From JBPCQA01 sp050998615 (GTDB lineage: Bacteria; Actinomycetota; Actinomycetes; Propionibacteriales; Nocardioidaceae): a stretch of DNA of 26,006 nt. Every line of letters begins with the position of its first letter. Within the stretch, counting starts at the first letter, position 1. The position numbers were made by a program, and so were the translations under genes. Below, one piece after another: positions 8,181 through 14,507 of the stretch. The stretch spans positions 1 through 26,006 of the forward strand of contig JBPCQA010000007.1 of assembly GCA_050998615.1 (NCBI GenBank), read 5' to 3'. Below the pieces are notes generated by a model that saw nothing but the letters and a program-made list of their open reading frames with translations, did not search any database and was not told the DNA's origin.

Positions 8181-8969
8181 TCAGGGGCCCGTCGGCTTGG
8201 CGTAGGCCAGCGTCACCGGCGCCGTGTACGCCGGCACCACGAGCCGCTGGCTGGCACGAAGCGACCACCCAAGGTTGTAGGGCGGCCGGACGTAGTCGCG
8301 GTAGTTGCGCACCTCGGGCGAGGCCAGCAACGCGTCGTACAGCCTCTTGCTGTCACCTATCGCGACGATTCGGTACGGCGGGGAGTAGGGCACCCCTTGC
8401 AACACCACGGTGTTGCCGACGCACTTGATCCCGGTGGTGGCGATGACGCGCTGACCTGCCAGGCTGATGCCGTCGGCGCCACCGGCCCACAACGCGTTGA
8501 CGACGGCCTGAATGTCTTGTTGGTGGACCACCAGCAGATTCGGATCGATTCCGCCGGTCAAGGTCTCGTCATGCGGGGCGTCGTTGAGCGCGACGACGAG
8601 GCCGGGTCCGGCCAGGGCGCGCAACCCGGCCGGCAGCTCGAGCTGCTCCAGCTTGGCGTACAACCGGTTGTTCAAGGGTGCGGCGAGGTTTGCGGAAAGC
8701 TGCTCCACCTGAGCCTGCAAGGCAGCGGTCTGTTGCCGCAACGACTCGACCTTGGCGCGCTGCTCGCTGACGATCCCGGTCAGGTCCGTGTAGCGGCCGC
8801 CGCGCAGATCTGTGCCTTGAGCGTTGACAAAGCTGGTGGCGCCGAGCAGACCGGCGCAGGCGAATGCGATCGGCACGGTAAGGCGCCACCCCAGCGGCTT
8901 GGCGGCGAAGCTCTGCCTGAGTCGCGCCCACCGCGACGCTGCTGTCGTCGCGTGTCGTGGGGTTCGCAT
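8181..8969 (-). CDS. DUF881 family membrane protein
   Basis: 262 residues, function unknown. A basic N-terminus precedes one membrane helix (about 28-48), so the rest probably lies outside the membrane. A short heptad-like Gln/Leu-rich coiled coil (about 66-95) leads into the DUF881 domain (about 105-260). Conserved family features visible include GPGLVV.LND, NLLVVHQQDI, VNALWAGGADGIS, an Asn/Gly turn and a C-terminal hydrophobic strand. DUF881 genes next to crgA and the pknB cluster are a conserved actinobacterial arrangement, suggesting a link to growth or division. Start ATG 8969 has GAGGAG very close upstream. It converges with pknB. Confidence 0.85.
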   Translation of the reverse strand: MRTPRHATTAASRWARLRQSFAAKPLGWRLTVPIAFACAGLLGATSFVNAQGTDLRGGRYTDLTGIVSEQRAKVESLRQQTAALQAQVEQLSANLAAPLNNRLYAKLEQLELPAGLRALAGPGLVVALNDAPHDETLTGGIDPNLLVVHQQDIQAVVNALWAGGADGISLAGQRVIATTGIKCVGNTVVLQGVPYSPPYRIVAIGDSKRLYDALLASPEVRNYRDYVRPPYNLGWSLRASQRLVVPAYTAPVTLAYAKPTGP

Positions 8970-9150
8970 GGCTCCTCGATCCGGCTGCTACGCCACCGAC
9001 ATTACTGTGGGGGGCTCGGAGCCCGCTGCCACGACCGGCGACAATCGACGTGGTGCCTGAGACTGCGCCGGCACGCTCAGGTTACGGTGGTATTTCCCAT
9101 ACACGACACTAGGCTAGCCGACAACTATCGTTGATCGAGGAGGAGTTATC
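8970..9150. other. Divergent promoter region, DUF881 gene / crgA
   Basis: This 181-base gap must hold promoters in both directions. Its crgA-proximal half is less GC-rich than the flanks. I see no convincing -35/-10 pair. An 8-base palindrome GGCTAGCC at 9112-9119 sits about 30 bases before crgA. Confidence 0.5.
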
Positions 9151-9399
9151 GTGCCCGAGTCTCGTCAGCGCAAGAAGGTTGACTTCACGCCGCCGGTCGC
9201 CAAGAAGCCGGTCAAGGTTGGCGGCAGCCGATGGATCGCGCCGGTCATGCTTGCCTGCTGGCTGATCGGGTTGGCTTGGATCGTGGTCTACTACATCGCT
9301 CCTGACCTGAAGTACGTCAGCCAGATCGGCAACTGGAACCTCGCGATCGGGATGGCCTTCATCGCCGCCGGCTTCGTCCTCGCCACCAAGTGGCAATGA
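9151..9399 (+). CDS. crgA: CrgA: cell-division membrane protein
   Basis: 82 residues, a typical length. CrgA proteins have two membrane helices and bind FtsZ, FtsQ and class B PBPs to stabilise or time septum formation in actinobacteria. Here a basic cytoplasmic N-terminus (1-27) is followed by helices at about 29-49 and 62-79. The short loop carries the characteristic YY(I)AP...G.WN pattern. GTG 9151 is preceded by a strong GAGGAGG ribosome site. The position between the DUF881 and rhomboid genes is the conserved one. Confidence 0.95.
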   Translation: MPESRQRKKVDFTPPVAKKPVKVGGSRWIAPVMLACWLIGLAWIVVYYIAPDLKYVSQIGNWNLAIGMAFIAAGFVLATKWQ

Positions 9400-9428
9400 G
9401 CACCGCTCGACGACTTACATGTCTGTAG

Positions 9429-9460
9429 TTCTCCACAGCGGTTATCCCCAGTGTGGACAA
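9429..9460. promoter_or_regulatory. Cluster of three DnaA-box 9-mers outside oriC
   Basis: Within 32 bases lie TTCTCCACA (9429-9437, plus, one mismatch to TTGTCCACA/TTATCCACA), TTATCCCCA (9442-9450, plus, one mismatch) and TGTGGACAA (9452-9460). The last is a perfect TTGTCCACA on the minus strand. They lie between the convergent 3' ends of crgA and the rhomboid gene. DnaA binding is inferred from the consensus. Confidence 0.65.
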
Positions 9461-9491
9461 TCGGCATCATCGAGCCTTGCCTCGCTTGAGT

Positions 9492-9518
9492 AGCGGGCCT
9501 CGCCGGACCAAGCCCGCT
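9492..9518. terminator. Possible bidirectional terminator hairpin between crgA and rhomboid genes
   Basis: 7-base arms AGCGGGC and GCCCGCT enclose a 13-base loop, just past the rhomboid stop codon on its strand and beyond the DnaA-box cluster on the other. No T-tract follows, so this is only a candidate. Confidence 0.35.
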
Positions 9519-9522
9519 CGCG

Positions 9523-10410
9523 TCAACCGGTGAGCTGTGCTGTTCGCAGCACCACCGCGGCGACCGCGACGGCGAAGATCGCGCCCAACATCGCGATGTG
9601 CAGCAACGTTCGGTTTTCTCGTGGCGCGTAGGCGAAGCCGGCGCCAATGAGCAGGCCGGAGACGAGGCCGGCGATGTGCGCCTGCCAGGAGATGTGGGGC
9701 ACCGTGAATGTGATGACCAGGTTCAACACGAGCAAGATGATCAGCTGCGTGATGTCGCGGTGCTGCTTCAACAATACGACAAGGGCCGCCGCGAACAGCC
9801 CGAAGATCGAGCCTGAGGCGCCCAGCGACGGCTGGTAGTCCGGCCTTTCCAGCCAGTACACCGCCACAGAGCCGACGAATCCAGTCAGCAGGTAGGCGCT
9901 AAGGAACCTCCACCGTCCGAGCTGGGACTCCAAGAACCTGCCGAAGATCCAGAGCCCTACCATGTTGAAGCCGATGTGCCAGATCTCGATGTGCAAGAAC
10001 GTCGACGAGATCAACTGCCAATAGGCGCCTTGGGCGATGCCCTCGACGCCTGCGCCTGGGGCGTACGCGCTGGAGTCGGGAATCTCCAGCATCGTCTTGC
10101 TGAAACTGCCCGTCATCCCGCCTGTGGCGTAGGCGATCAGAAAGAACAGCACGTTGACAGCGATGAGCCCGATCGTGACGACCGGGACTCCCTCGGCGAC
10201 CCGGCCGCCGAACGACGTACGCACCGGACGTGACTGGGCAGCCCCTTGGCGCACACAGTCCGGGCACTGGAACCCGACCGACGCCTGGCGCATGCAGTCG
10301 GGGCAGATTGGCCGGCCACAACGCTGGCAGGTGATGTAGGTCTCGCGGTCAGGGTGGCGGTAGCAACGGGGGATGGTCCCGGCGTCGTACGGCGAATTGG
10401 CGGCACTCAT
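9523..10410 (-). CDS. Rhomboid intramembrane serine protease with N-terminal zinc-ribbon/B-box-like domain
   Basis: 295 residues. Rhomboids cleave transmembrane substrates inside the lipid bilayer. The N-terminal cytoplasmic domain (about 15-55) has paired Cys and His residues (C16, H19, C28, C31, C36, C39, C49, C52), typical of the B-box-like finger on actinobacterial rhomboids. Six or seven membrane helices follow. The rhomboid motifs are present: H145 and N149 in HIGFN, catalytic S199 in GASGS, and H245 in AHIAGL. The substrate is unknown. It lies 29 bases downstream of ppiA on the same strand, so the two are probably co-transcribed. Start ATG 10410 has an AGAGG site. Confidence 0.93.
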   Translation of the reverse strand: MSAANSPYDAGTIPRCYRHPDRETYITCQRCGRPICPDCMRQASVGFQCPDCVRQGAAQSRPVRTSFGGRVAEGVPVVTIGLIAVNVLFFLIAYATGGMTGSFSKTMLEIPDSSAYAPGAGVEGIAQGAYWQLISSTFLHIEIWHIGFNMVGLWIFGRFLESQLGRWRFLSAYLLTGFVGSVAVYWLERPDYQPSLGASGSIFGLFAAALVVLLKQHRDITQLIILLVLNLVITFTVPHISWQAHIAGLVSGLLIGAGFAYAPRENRTLLHIAMLGAIFAVAVAAVVLRTAQLTG

Positions 10411-10439
10411 GATCAGCCTCTGCGAGCTCGCGCGCCGCC

Positions 10440-10967
10440 TCAGCGCTGTTCGACCTCGACGCGCTCCAACACCACCGGCTCGAGCGGCCGGTCTCCGCGG
10501 CCGGTCTCGGTGGTCGCGATGGAATCCACCACGTCACGGCTGGCCTGGTCGGAGACCTCACCGAAAATCGTGTGCTTGTTGTTGAGGTGCGGGGTGCCTC
10601 CGACGGTAATGAAGAACTGCGAGCCGTTGGTGCCGGGGCCGGAGTTCGCCATCGCGAGCAGGTACGGCTTGTTGAACGACAGGTCGGGGTGGAACTCGTC
10701 CTTGAACGCATAGCCTGGCCCACCACGCCCGTCACCGTTGGGGCAGCCACCTTGGATCATGAAGCCGGAGATCACCCGGTGGAAGATCAACCCGTCGTAG
10801 AAGCGCTCGTGAGACTTCTCGCCGGTCTTCGGGTCGGTCCACTCCTGGGTGCCCTCGGCGAGCCCGACGAAGTTCTTGACGGTAGTCGGGGCAAGGTCAC
10901 CGAACAAGTGCACGATGATGTCGCCGTGGTTTGTCTTGAGCGTGGCATAAAGGTCTTCGGCCACCAT
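10440..10967 (-). CDS. ppiA: PpiA: cyclophilin-type peptidyl-prolyl isomerase
   Basis: 175 residues, matching actinobacterial PpiA (about 180). It catalyses cis-trans isomerisation of proline peptide bonds and has no signal peptide, so it is cytoplasmic. Cyclophilin motifs seen are TVKNFVGLAEG, the active-site FHRVISGFMIQGG, MANSGPGTNGSQFFIT and NKHTIFGEV. ATG 10967 was chosen because homology starts there (MVAEDLYATL) and AAGGGTGG lies just upstream. A longer frame to 11045 adds an Arg-rich stretch without family similarity. Conserved origin-proximal neighbour of the rhomboid gene. Confidence 0.95.
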   Translation of the reverse strand: MVAEDLYATLKTNHGDIIVHLFGDLAPTTVKNFVGLAEGTQEWTDPKTGEKSHERFYDGLIFHRVISGFMIQGGCPNGDGRGGPGYAFKDEFHPDLSFNKPYLLAMANSGPGTNGSQFFITVGGTPHLNNKHTIFGEVSDQASRDVVDSIATTETGRGDRPLEPVVLERVEVEQR

Positions 10968-11213
10968 TCCACCCTTTCGCAGGTCACGAGCTCTTGGTTG
11001 TCGGTCAACGGATTGCGGCGTACGACGCAGTGACGCCGGCTCCATGCCGGGTCCATCTTTGCATGCGGGGGCACGTCGACCACGCGGTGCGGTTCACGGC
11101 GGTGCAATCAGTGACGACGGGTAAGCGATAGCGAGATGGGTACGGGTAGAGTGCAGCACTCGGGGGTGCCCTTAGGTGTCCCCAGAACGTGTCGTGACTC
11201 AAGGAGGATCCAC

Positions 11214-11999
11214 GTGGCATCGAAGCTGGCCCGCAAGCGCCTGGCAGCGGTTGGTCGCACCAAGAGCGTCGCCCAACCGACCACCGCGATGGAGAAGGTG
11301 GGCGCTGCCCTCGAGGATGCCCGGGACAAGGCTCGTCCGGTCCTCGTGGACGCCCGGAAGAAGGCCGGCCCAGCCCTAACCGACGCGCGTGAGAAGGCCG
11401 GGCCGGCGCTAGCCGACGCGCGGGACCGTGTCGGCCCCGTCCTCGCCGACGTCCGGGAGAAGGCCGGACCAGCGCTTGCCGACGCGCGTGAGAAGGCCGG
11501 GCCGGCACTGGTCGAGGCCCGCGACCGGCTTGCTCCCGTGGTCGATGACGCCACCAAGCGACTGACGCCGGTGGCGCAAGCTGCGTTGGAACAAGGCCGC
11601 TATCACGGCCGCCGAGCTGCGATCCGGCTTGGCCTGGTCGAGGAGCCAAAGCCGACACACAAGCTTCGTAATCTGGCGATTCTGCTTGGTCTTGGCGGGA
11701 TAGCTGCGGTTGTCTACAAGAAGTTCTTCGCCCACCAGGAGGATCCGGCCTGGACGACATATCGAGACAGCGCGGCGACGCCGAACGACGCCGCGACTAG
11801 TGGCGCCTCACGACCTGCCGCCTCCGCTGCGTCCGTCAGCGAGGCCGAGATCGTGGCGGGAGCGGCCGAGGCATCCGAGCCGGCCGACGTGACCGGCGCC
11901 TCTGGGGCGGCGCCTACGGCGCCGCTGGCTTCACGAGAGACGGCCGCTTCCCACCAGCCGACAACTCCCGACGAGCCCCTCGAGAAGCGAGACCTCTAG
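11214..11999 (+). CDS. Hendecad-repeat membrane protein (DUF5324-like in layout)
   Basis: 261 residues from GTG 11214, which follows a perfect AAGGAGG ribosome site. The N-terminus is basic. Residues 35-122 are eight tandem 11-residue repeats of the form DAR-(E/D/K)-K-A-G-P-A-L-A. They are predicted amphipathic helix despite one Pro per unit. One membrane helix follows (about 151-168, LAILLGL...VVYKKF), then an Ala/Thr/Ser/Glu-rich disordered tail (about 180-261). No enzyme motif is visible. Streptomyces carry a similarly built protein (DUF5324) beside ppiA, so it may be the positional equivalent; that link is inference from memory of layout, not an alignment. The role is unknown. It is divergent from ppiA. 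Confidence 0.8.
   Translation: MASKLARKRLAAVGRTKSVAQPTTAMEKVGAALEDARDKARPVLVDARKKAGPALTDAREKAGPALADARDRVGPVLADVREKAGPALADAREKAGPALVEARDRLAPVVDDATKRLTPVAQAALEQGRYHGRRAAIRLGLVEEPKPTHKLRNLAILLGLGGIAAVVYKKFFAHQEDPAWTTYRDSAATPNDAATSGASRPAASAASVSEAEIVAGAAEASEPADVTGASGAAPTAPLASRETAASHQPTTPDEPLEKRDL
11316..11579 (+). repeat. Eight tandem 33-base coding repeats
   Basis: Exactly 8 x 33 bases encode the 11-residue repeats. Units 3 (from 11382) and 6 (from 11481) are almost identical in DNA. The other units are diverged at silent and replacement sites, suggesting old expansion with some recent homogenisation. Confidence 0.85.
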
Positions 12000-12018
12000 C
12001 TCTAGCTCAGGGCGTACA

Positions 12019-12064
12019 CGGTGGACCAGGAGGCCGTGCTGACGGGCGGTGGACCAGGAGGCCG
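12019..12064. repeat. 18-base direct repeat, two copies
   Basis: cggtggaccaggaggccg occurs exactly at 12019-12036 and 12047-12064, a 28-base period, in the gap between the hendecad gene and the DUF3817 gene. Function unknown; the second copy runs into the hairpin at 12060-12074. Confidence 0.8.
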
Positions 12065-12074
12065 CATCGCGGCC
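12060..12074. terminator. Possible terminator hairpin between convergent genes
   Basis: A perfect 6-base stem GGCCGC/GCGGCC with loop ATC is followed on the plus strand by GTCTTG. It lies 60 bases after the hendecad gene and 47 bases past the DUF3817 stop on the other strand, so it could serve both. Confidence 0.45.
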
Positions 12075-12121
12075 GTCTTGAAGCCACCAGCCGCACCCAC
12101 GTGACTGGGCAAGCGAATCGA

Positions 12122-12478
12122 TCAGTGTTGGCGCTGCAAGGTGTGCGCCCCCACGTCGTACCGGCTCCTCACGCGCTTGGTCGCCATCCGCTCACCTAAG
12201 AAGCTGAGGAACGGGACGGTGCCGAGGACCAGCACCACGACGGCAAACGCCAGTGGAAAGCGCGCCTTGCGCGCCAAGATGGCCGCCATCACCAAGAAGA
12301 TCATGTAGAGCCAGCCATGCAGGATGCCGAGATACATCGTAATCCACTTGCCTAGGTCTTGCGGCGTGGTGCCCGCGGGGGTCAGATACTTCAACGGCAC
12401 GCCGACGCAGATCAGCACGATCAACAAGACCCCGATGATGTAGGCCATCACCCGGTAGCGAAGCAGGGCACCACTCAC
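12122..12478 (-). CDS. DUF3817 family integral membrane protein
   Basis: 118 residues, function unknown. Three to four membrane helices are visible (about 10-28, 50-66, 72-95). The family pattern of an RVMAYI.G..L opening and an HG..Y...L motif in the middle helix (ILHGWLYMIFL) is present. It starts 10 bases after the SURF1 stop on the same strand, so the two are probably one operon. The GTG 12478 start lacks a clear ribosome site; ATG at MAYIIG (residue 11) is an alternative but would cut the first family motif. Confidence 0.85.
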   Translation of the reverse strand: MSGALLRYRVMAYIIGVLLIVLICVGVPLKYLTPAGTTPQDLGKWITMYLGILHGWLYMIFLVMAAILARKARFPLAFAVVVLVLGTVPFLSFLGERMATKRVRSRYDVGAHTLQRQH

Positions 12479-12488
12479 TCAACTGACG

Positions 12489-13235
12489 CTACGCCACGAG
12501 TTCGGCGTCTCGGTCGTTGGTGTGGTTTCGGTTGGTGGCGTCATTGATCATCCGCCACCACATGAACGCCACGAAGCCGGCGAACACCCACCACTGGATG
12601 GCATACAGCAGGTTCCGGACCCCCGCCCAGGCGGACGGGTCGGGCCGTGGGGGATTGACTGGGCTCAGCGACGCCGTACTGGACGGCTGGCTGCGCCGCA
12701 GAACGACGTACCCGTCATAGAGATCTTGTCGGAAGCTGCTGACCAGACTGGCGACCTGGATCCCGTCGGTGATGCGTTGCCGGTCCAGCGTCTGCCCCAC
12801 CGGATCGGAAGGCTCGAGCAGACCCTCGATGCGCACGGCTTTAGCAGGCGGAGGCGCTGCACGCGTGCTCGACGAGCCGCGCACCACCAGGACCGCGGAT
12901 CCGGCCGGCGTCACCAGCGGCGTGACTACGGCATAGCGTGATCTGGCGCCAGGCATATCGCGCACGTACATCTGTTCGGCCGCGACGTATCGCCCGGTTG
13001 CCGTCACCGGTCGCCCGACCCCGTCGGCCGGGAACGCCGAATCGCGACCGAGTACGCCGTCCAACGGCACCGGCGGACGATCGAGCTGAGCGCGGGCACT
13101 GTTGGTGCGGGTGGAGTCGTAGACACCGAATTGCCACCGTCCGAGGAGCACCATCGCGGTCATCAAGATCAGCGCCACCACGGCCGAGCCCAACGCCCGA
13201 AGGGTGAACCAACGACTCACGGTGCCGCACACCAC
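12489..13235 (-). CDS. SURF1 family protein (cytochrome oxidase biogenesis)
   Basis: 248 residues. SURF1 proteins assist insertion of haem a into cytochrome c oxidase. The family layout is two membrane helices, one N-terminal (about 14-33, ending in the conserved LGRWQ) and one C-terminal (about 213-230, QWWVFAGFVAFMWW), flanking an external domain. That domain shows VTATGRY and a conserved L.VRGS-type strand. GTG 13235 is the longest start. GTG 13220 (V6, then SRWFTL) is equally plausible, as neither has a clear ribosome site. Followed by the DUF3817 gene. Confidence 0.87.
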   Translation of the reverse strand: MVCGTVSRWFTLRALGSAVVALILMTAMVLLGRWQFGVYDSTRTNSARAQLDRPPVPLDGVLGRDSAFPADGVGRPVTATGRYVAAEQMYVRDMPGARSRYAVVTPLVTPAGSAVLVVRGSSSTRAAPPPAKAVRIEGLLEPSDPVGQTLDRQRITDGIQVASLVSSFRQDLYDGYVVLRRSQPSSTASLSPVNPPRPDPSAWAGVRNLLYAIQWWVFAGFVAFMWWRMINDATNRNHTNDRDAELVA

Positions 13236-13302
13236 GCCATGGCATCAGTGTGCCAGCACTGCGAAAGGCGGCCCTCGGCACACGTGCCCCGCTATGGCTG
13301 AA

Positions 13303-13318
13303 GGCGGACACGTCCGCC
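13303..13318 (-). terminator. Possible terminator downstream of tRNA-Ala
   Basis: A perfect 6-base stem GGCGGA/TCCGCC with a 4-base loop is followed on the minus strand by TTCAG. It lies 80 bases past the 3' end of tRNA-Ala and ahead of the SURF1 gene. A candidate only. Confidence 0.4.
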
Positions 13319-13397
13319 AGGCGGGCAACGTTCAGCCGGAAGCGACGGTGCTGGACGACGAGCCGCATTGACGGTGGTTGAGTCGGCCCGGATTCGG

Positions 13398-13470
13398 TGG
13401 AGACGAAGGGACTCGAACCCTCAACCCCTGCCTTGCAAAGGCAGTGCTCTGCCAGTTGAGCTACGTCCCC
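13398..13470 (-). tRNA. tRNA-Ala (anticodon TGC)
   Basis: The minus strand reads GGGGACG...CGTCTCC (7-base acceptor, G-T pair included), a CTGCC/GGCAG anticodon stem with loop TTTGCAA, a standard D-loop and a GGTTCGAGT T-loop. 73 nt with discriminator A. CCA is not encoded. A neighbour of tRNA-Ile near gyrA is the conserved actinobacterial arrangement. Confidence 0.97.
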
Positions 13471-13482
13471 CAGGTTGCAGGC

Positions 13483-13617
13483 TTACCTGCTCGAGGAGTC
13501 GACCGGGTCGGTCGCCTCGGCCCACAGATCTGCTTCCTTGGCCCCGCCGGTGAGCCGGTCCAAGACGAACTTGGCGGCCACACCAACGATGGCGGCGGCG
13601 AGGATCTTCTTCAGCAT
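13483..13617 (-). CDS. DLW-39 family micro-protein between tRNA-Ile and tRNA-Ala
   Basis: 44 residues: it starts MLKKILAAAIVGVAAKFV and ends DPVDSSSR, then TAA. A hydrophobic helix (about 4-19) is followed by a polar part containing the A-D-L-W motif (residues 29-32) that gives this actinobacterial family its name. The start ATG 13617 is preceded on the minus strand by a GAGGGGGA ribosome site. It sits exactly between the two tRNAs, which is where this family is found. Function unknown; possibly a small membrane protein co-transcribed with the tRNAs. Too short for usual ORF cut-offs but well supported. Confidence 0.88.
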   Translation of the reverse strand: MLKKILAAAIVGVAAKFVLDRLTGGAKEADLWAEATDPVDSSSR

Positions 13618-13645
13618 CGGGTCCCCCTCGGGATGGTAGGGCTAG

Positions 13646-13719
13646 TGGGCCTAACAGGACTTGAACCTGTGACCTCTTCCTTATCAGGGAAGCGCTCTAA
13701 CCGTCTGAGCTATAGGCCC
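13646..13719 (-). tRNA. tRNA-Ile (anticodon GAT)
   Basis: Minus strand: acceptor GGGCCTA/TAGGCCC, anticodon stem CTTCC/GGAAG with loop CTGATAA (GAT), T-loop GGTTCAAGT, 74 nt with discriminator A. CCA is not encoded. Confidence 0.97.
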
Positions 13720-13741
13720 CCAGAAGCCGGGTCGCCGGGGA

Positions 13742-13771
13742 AGGCTACCCCATCGCCAGACGTCGCCTCAA
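13742..13771 (-). promoter_or_regulatory. Probable promoter of tRNA-Ile / DLW-39 / tRNA-Ala
   Basis: On the minus strand a -35 TTGAGG (13766-13771) and a -10 TAGCCT (13742-13747) are separated by 18 bases. The -10 lies 22 bases before the tRNA-Ile 5' end, a good distance for a short leader. Confidence 0.5.
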
Positions 13772-13804
13772 ACGTACCGCAGTCGAACGCACGCCGTGTC
13801 GGCG

Positions 13805-14503
13805 TCACTTCAGGTCTTCGGCCAAGGTGACCTCGACACCGCCGAGCACCGCCGCTGACAAGTTGTAGATGAACGCGCCCAAGGTAGCCAACGCGGTGAT
13901 CAACACGACGTCAACCGCGGAGATGAGGATGGCGACGCCCATGACCCGGCTCATGCCGACGTACTGCTTGATGTCGAACTGGTGGCCTGGCTGCTGGTTG
14001 ACGACGCCTTGGATCGTGGTGTTGATGTGATCCCACAGGCCCGCGGCGTTCATGATCGAGAACACCAAGAAGACCGCCACGCAACACATGATCCCGACGG
14101 CGATCGAGAGCAGGAACGCCGTCTTGGTCACCGACCACGGGTCTATCCGCGTCATTCGCAGCCGCGCGCGGCGGGTCCGAGTGGGACGTCTTCCGGCGCC
14201 CTTCCGCGAGGCCTTCTCTCGGGCAGCCTGAGCCGCAGCGGTGTCCGCCGCTGCGCCCGGCGGCGACTCGCGCACCGGCAGTGTCTTCCCGGTCTCGTCA
14301 GCCGACGGGTATTCGGCGGGCGGCCGGCCCGGGGAGCGTACGGACTGTACGGCGCCGGACTGTGCCGTCTCGGTATGCATAGCACCACCTCGGCTGCCAC
14401 CCGATGAGGCGGCGACCTTCTGGGTCGGCTGCTGCGCTGAGGTCGCCGACTTGCCGAGCGGCCGGTGCGGTGCTACCGAGTCGTTCTCGCCGGGGTTCGT
14501 CAT
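13805..14503 (-). CDS. DUF3566 family membrane protein
   Basis: 232 residues. The first roughly 115 residues are a charged, Ala/Pro/Ser-rich, probably disordered cytoplasmic region ending in a basic cluster (KASRKGAGRRPTRTRRARLR). The DUF3566 domain follows (about 118-230), with two membrane helices (about 130-152 and 188-212), a central conserved IDPWSV opening and an IYNL.A...GG.EVTLAED ending. Function unknown, but the gene directly follows gyrA across actinobacteria. ATG 14503 lies 4 bases past the gyrA stop and uses a GAGGAG site inside the gyrA end, so translation is coupled. Confidence 0.92.
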   Translation of the reverse strand: MTNPGENDSVAPHRPLGKSATSAQQPTQKVAASSGGSRGGAMHTETAQSGAVQSVRSPGRPPAEYPSADETGKTLPVRESPPGAAADTAAAQAAREKASRKGAGRRPTRTRRARLRMTRIDPWSVTKTAFLLSIAVGIMCCVAVFLVFSIMNAAGLWDHINTTIQGVVNQQPGHQFDIKQYVGMSRVMGVAILISAVDVVLITALATLGAFIYNLSAAVLGGVEVTLAEDLK

Positions 14504-14507
14504 CGAG

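Noticed and set aside
8111..8190. Possible terminator between pknB and the DUF881 gene
   Set aside because: Inverted segments (GGTGGTT/AACCAC, GGGCC/GGCCC) exist, but the loops are long and there is no T-tract; too weak to list.
11005..11760. 251- and 149-codon frames antisense to the hendecad gene
   Set aside because: Their Ser/Arg/Pro repeats only mirror the 33-base repeats of the plus-strand gene, which has the perfect ribosome site.
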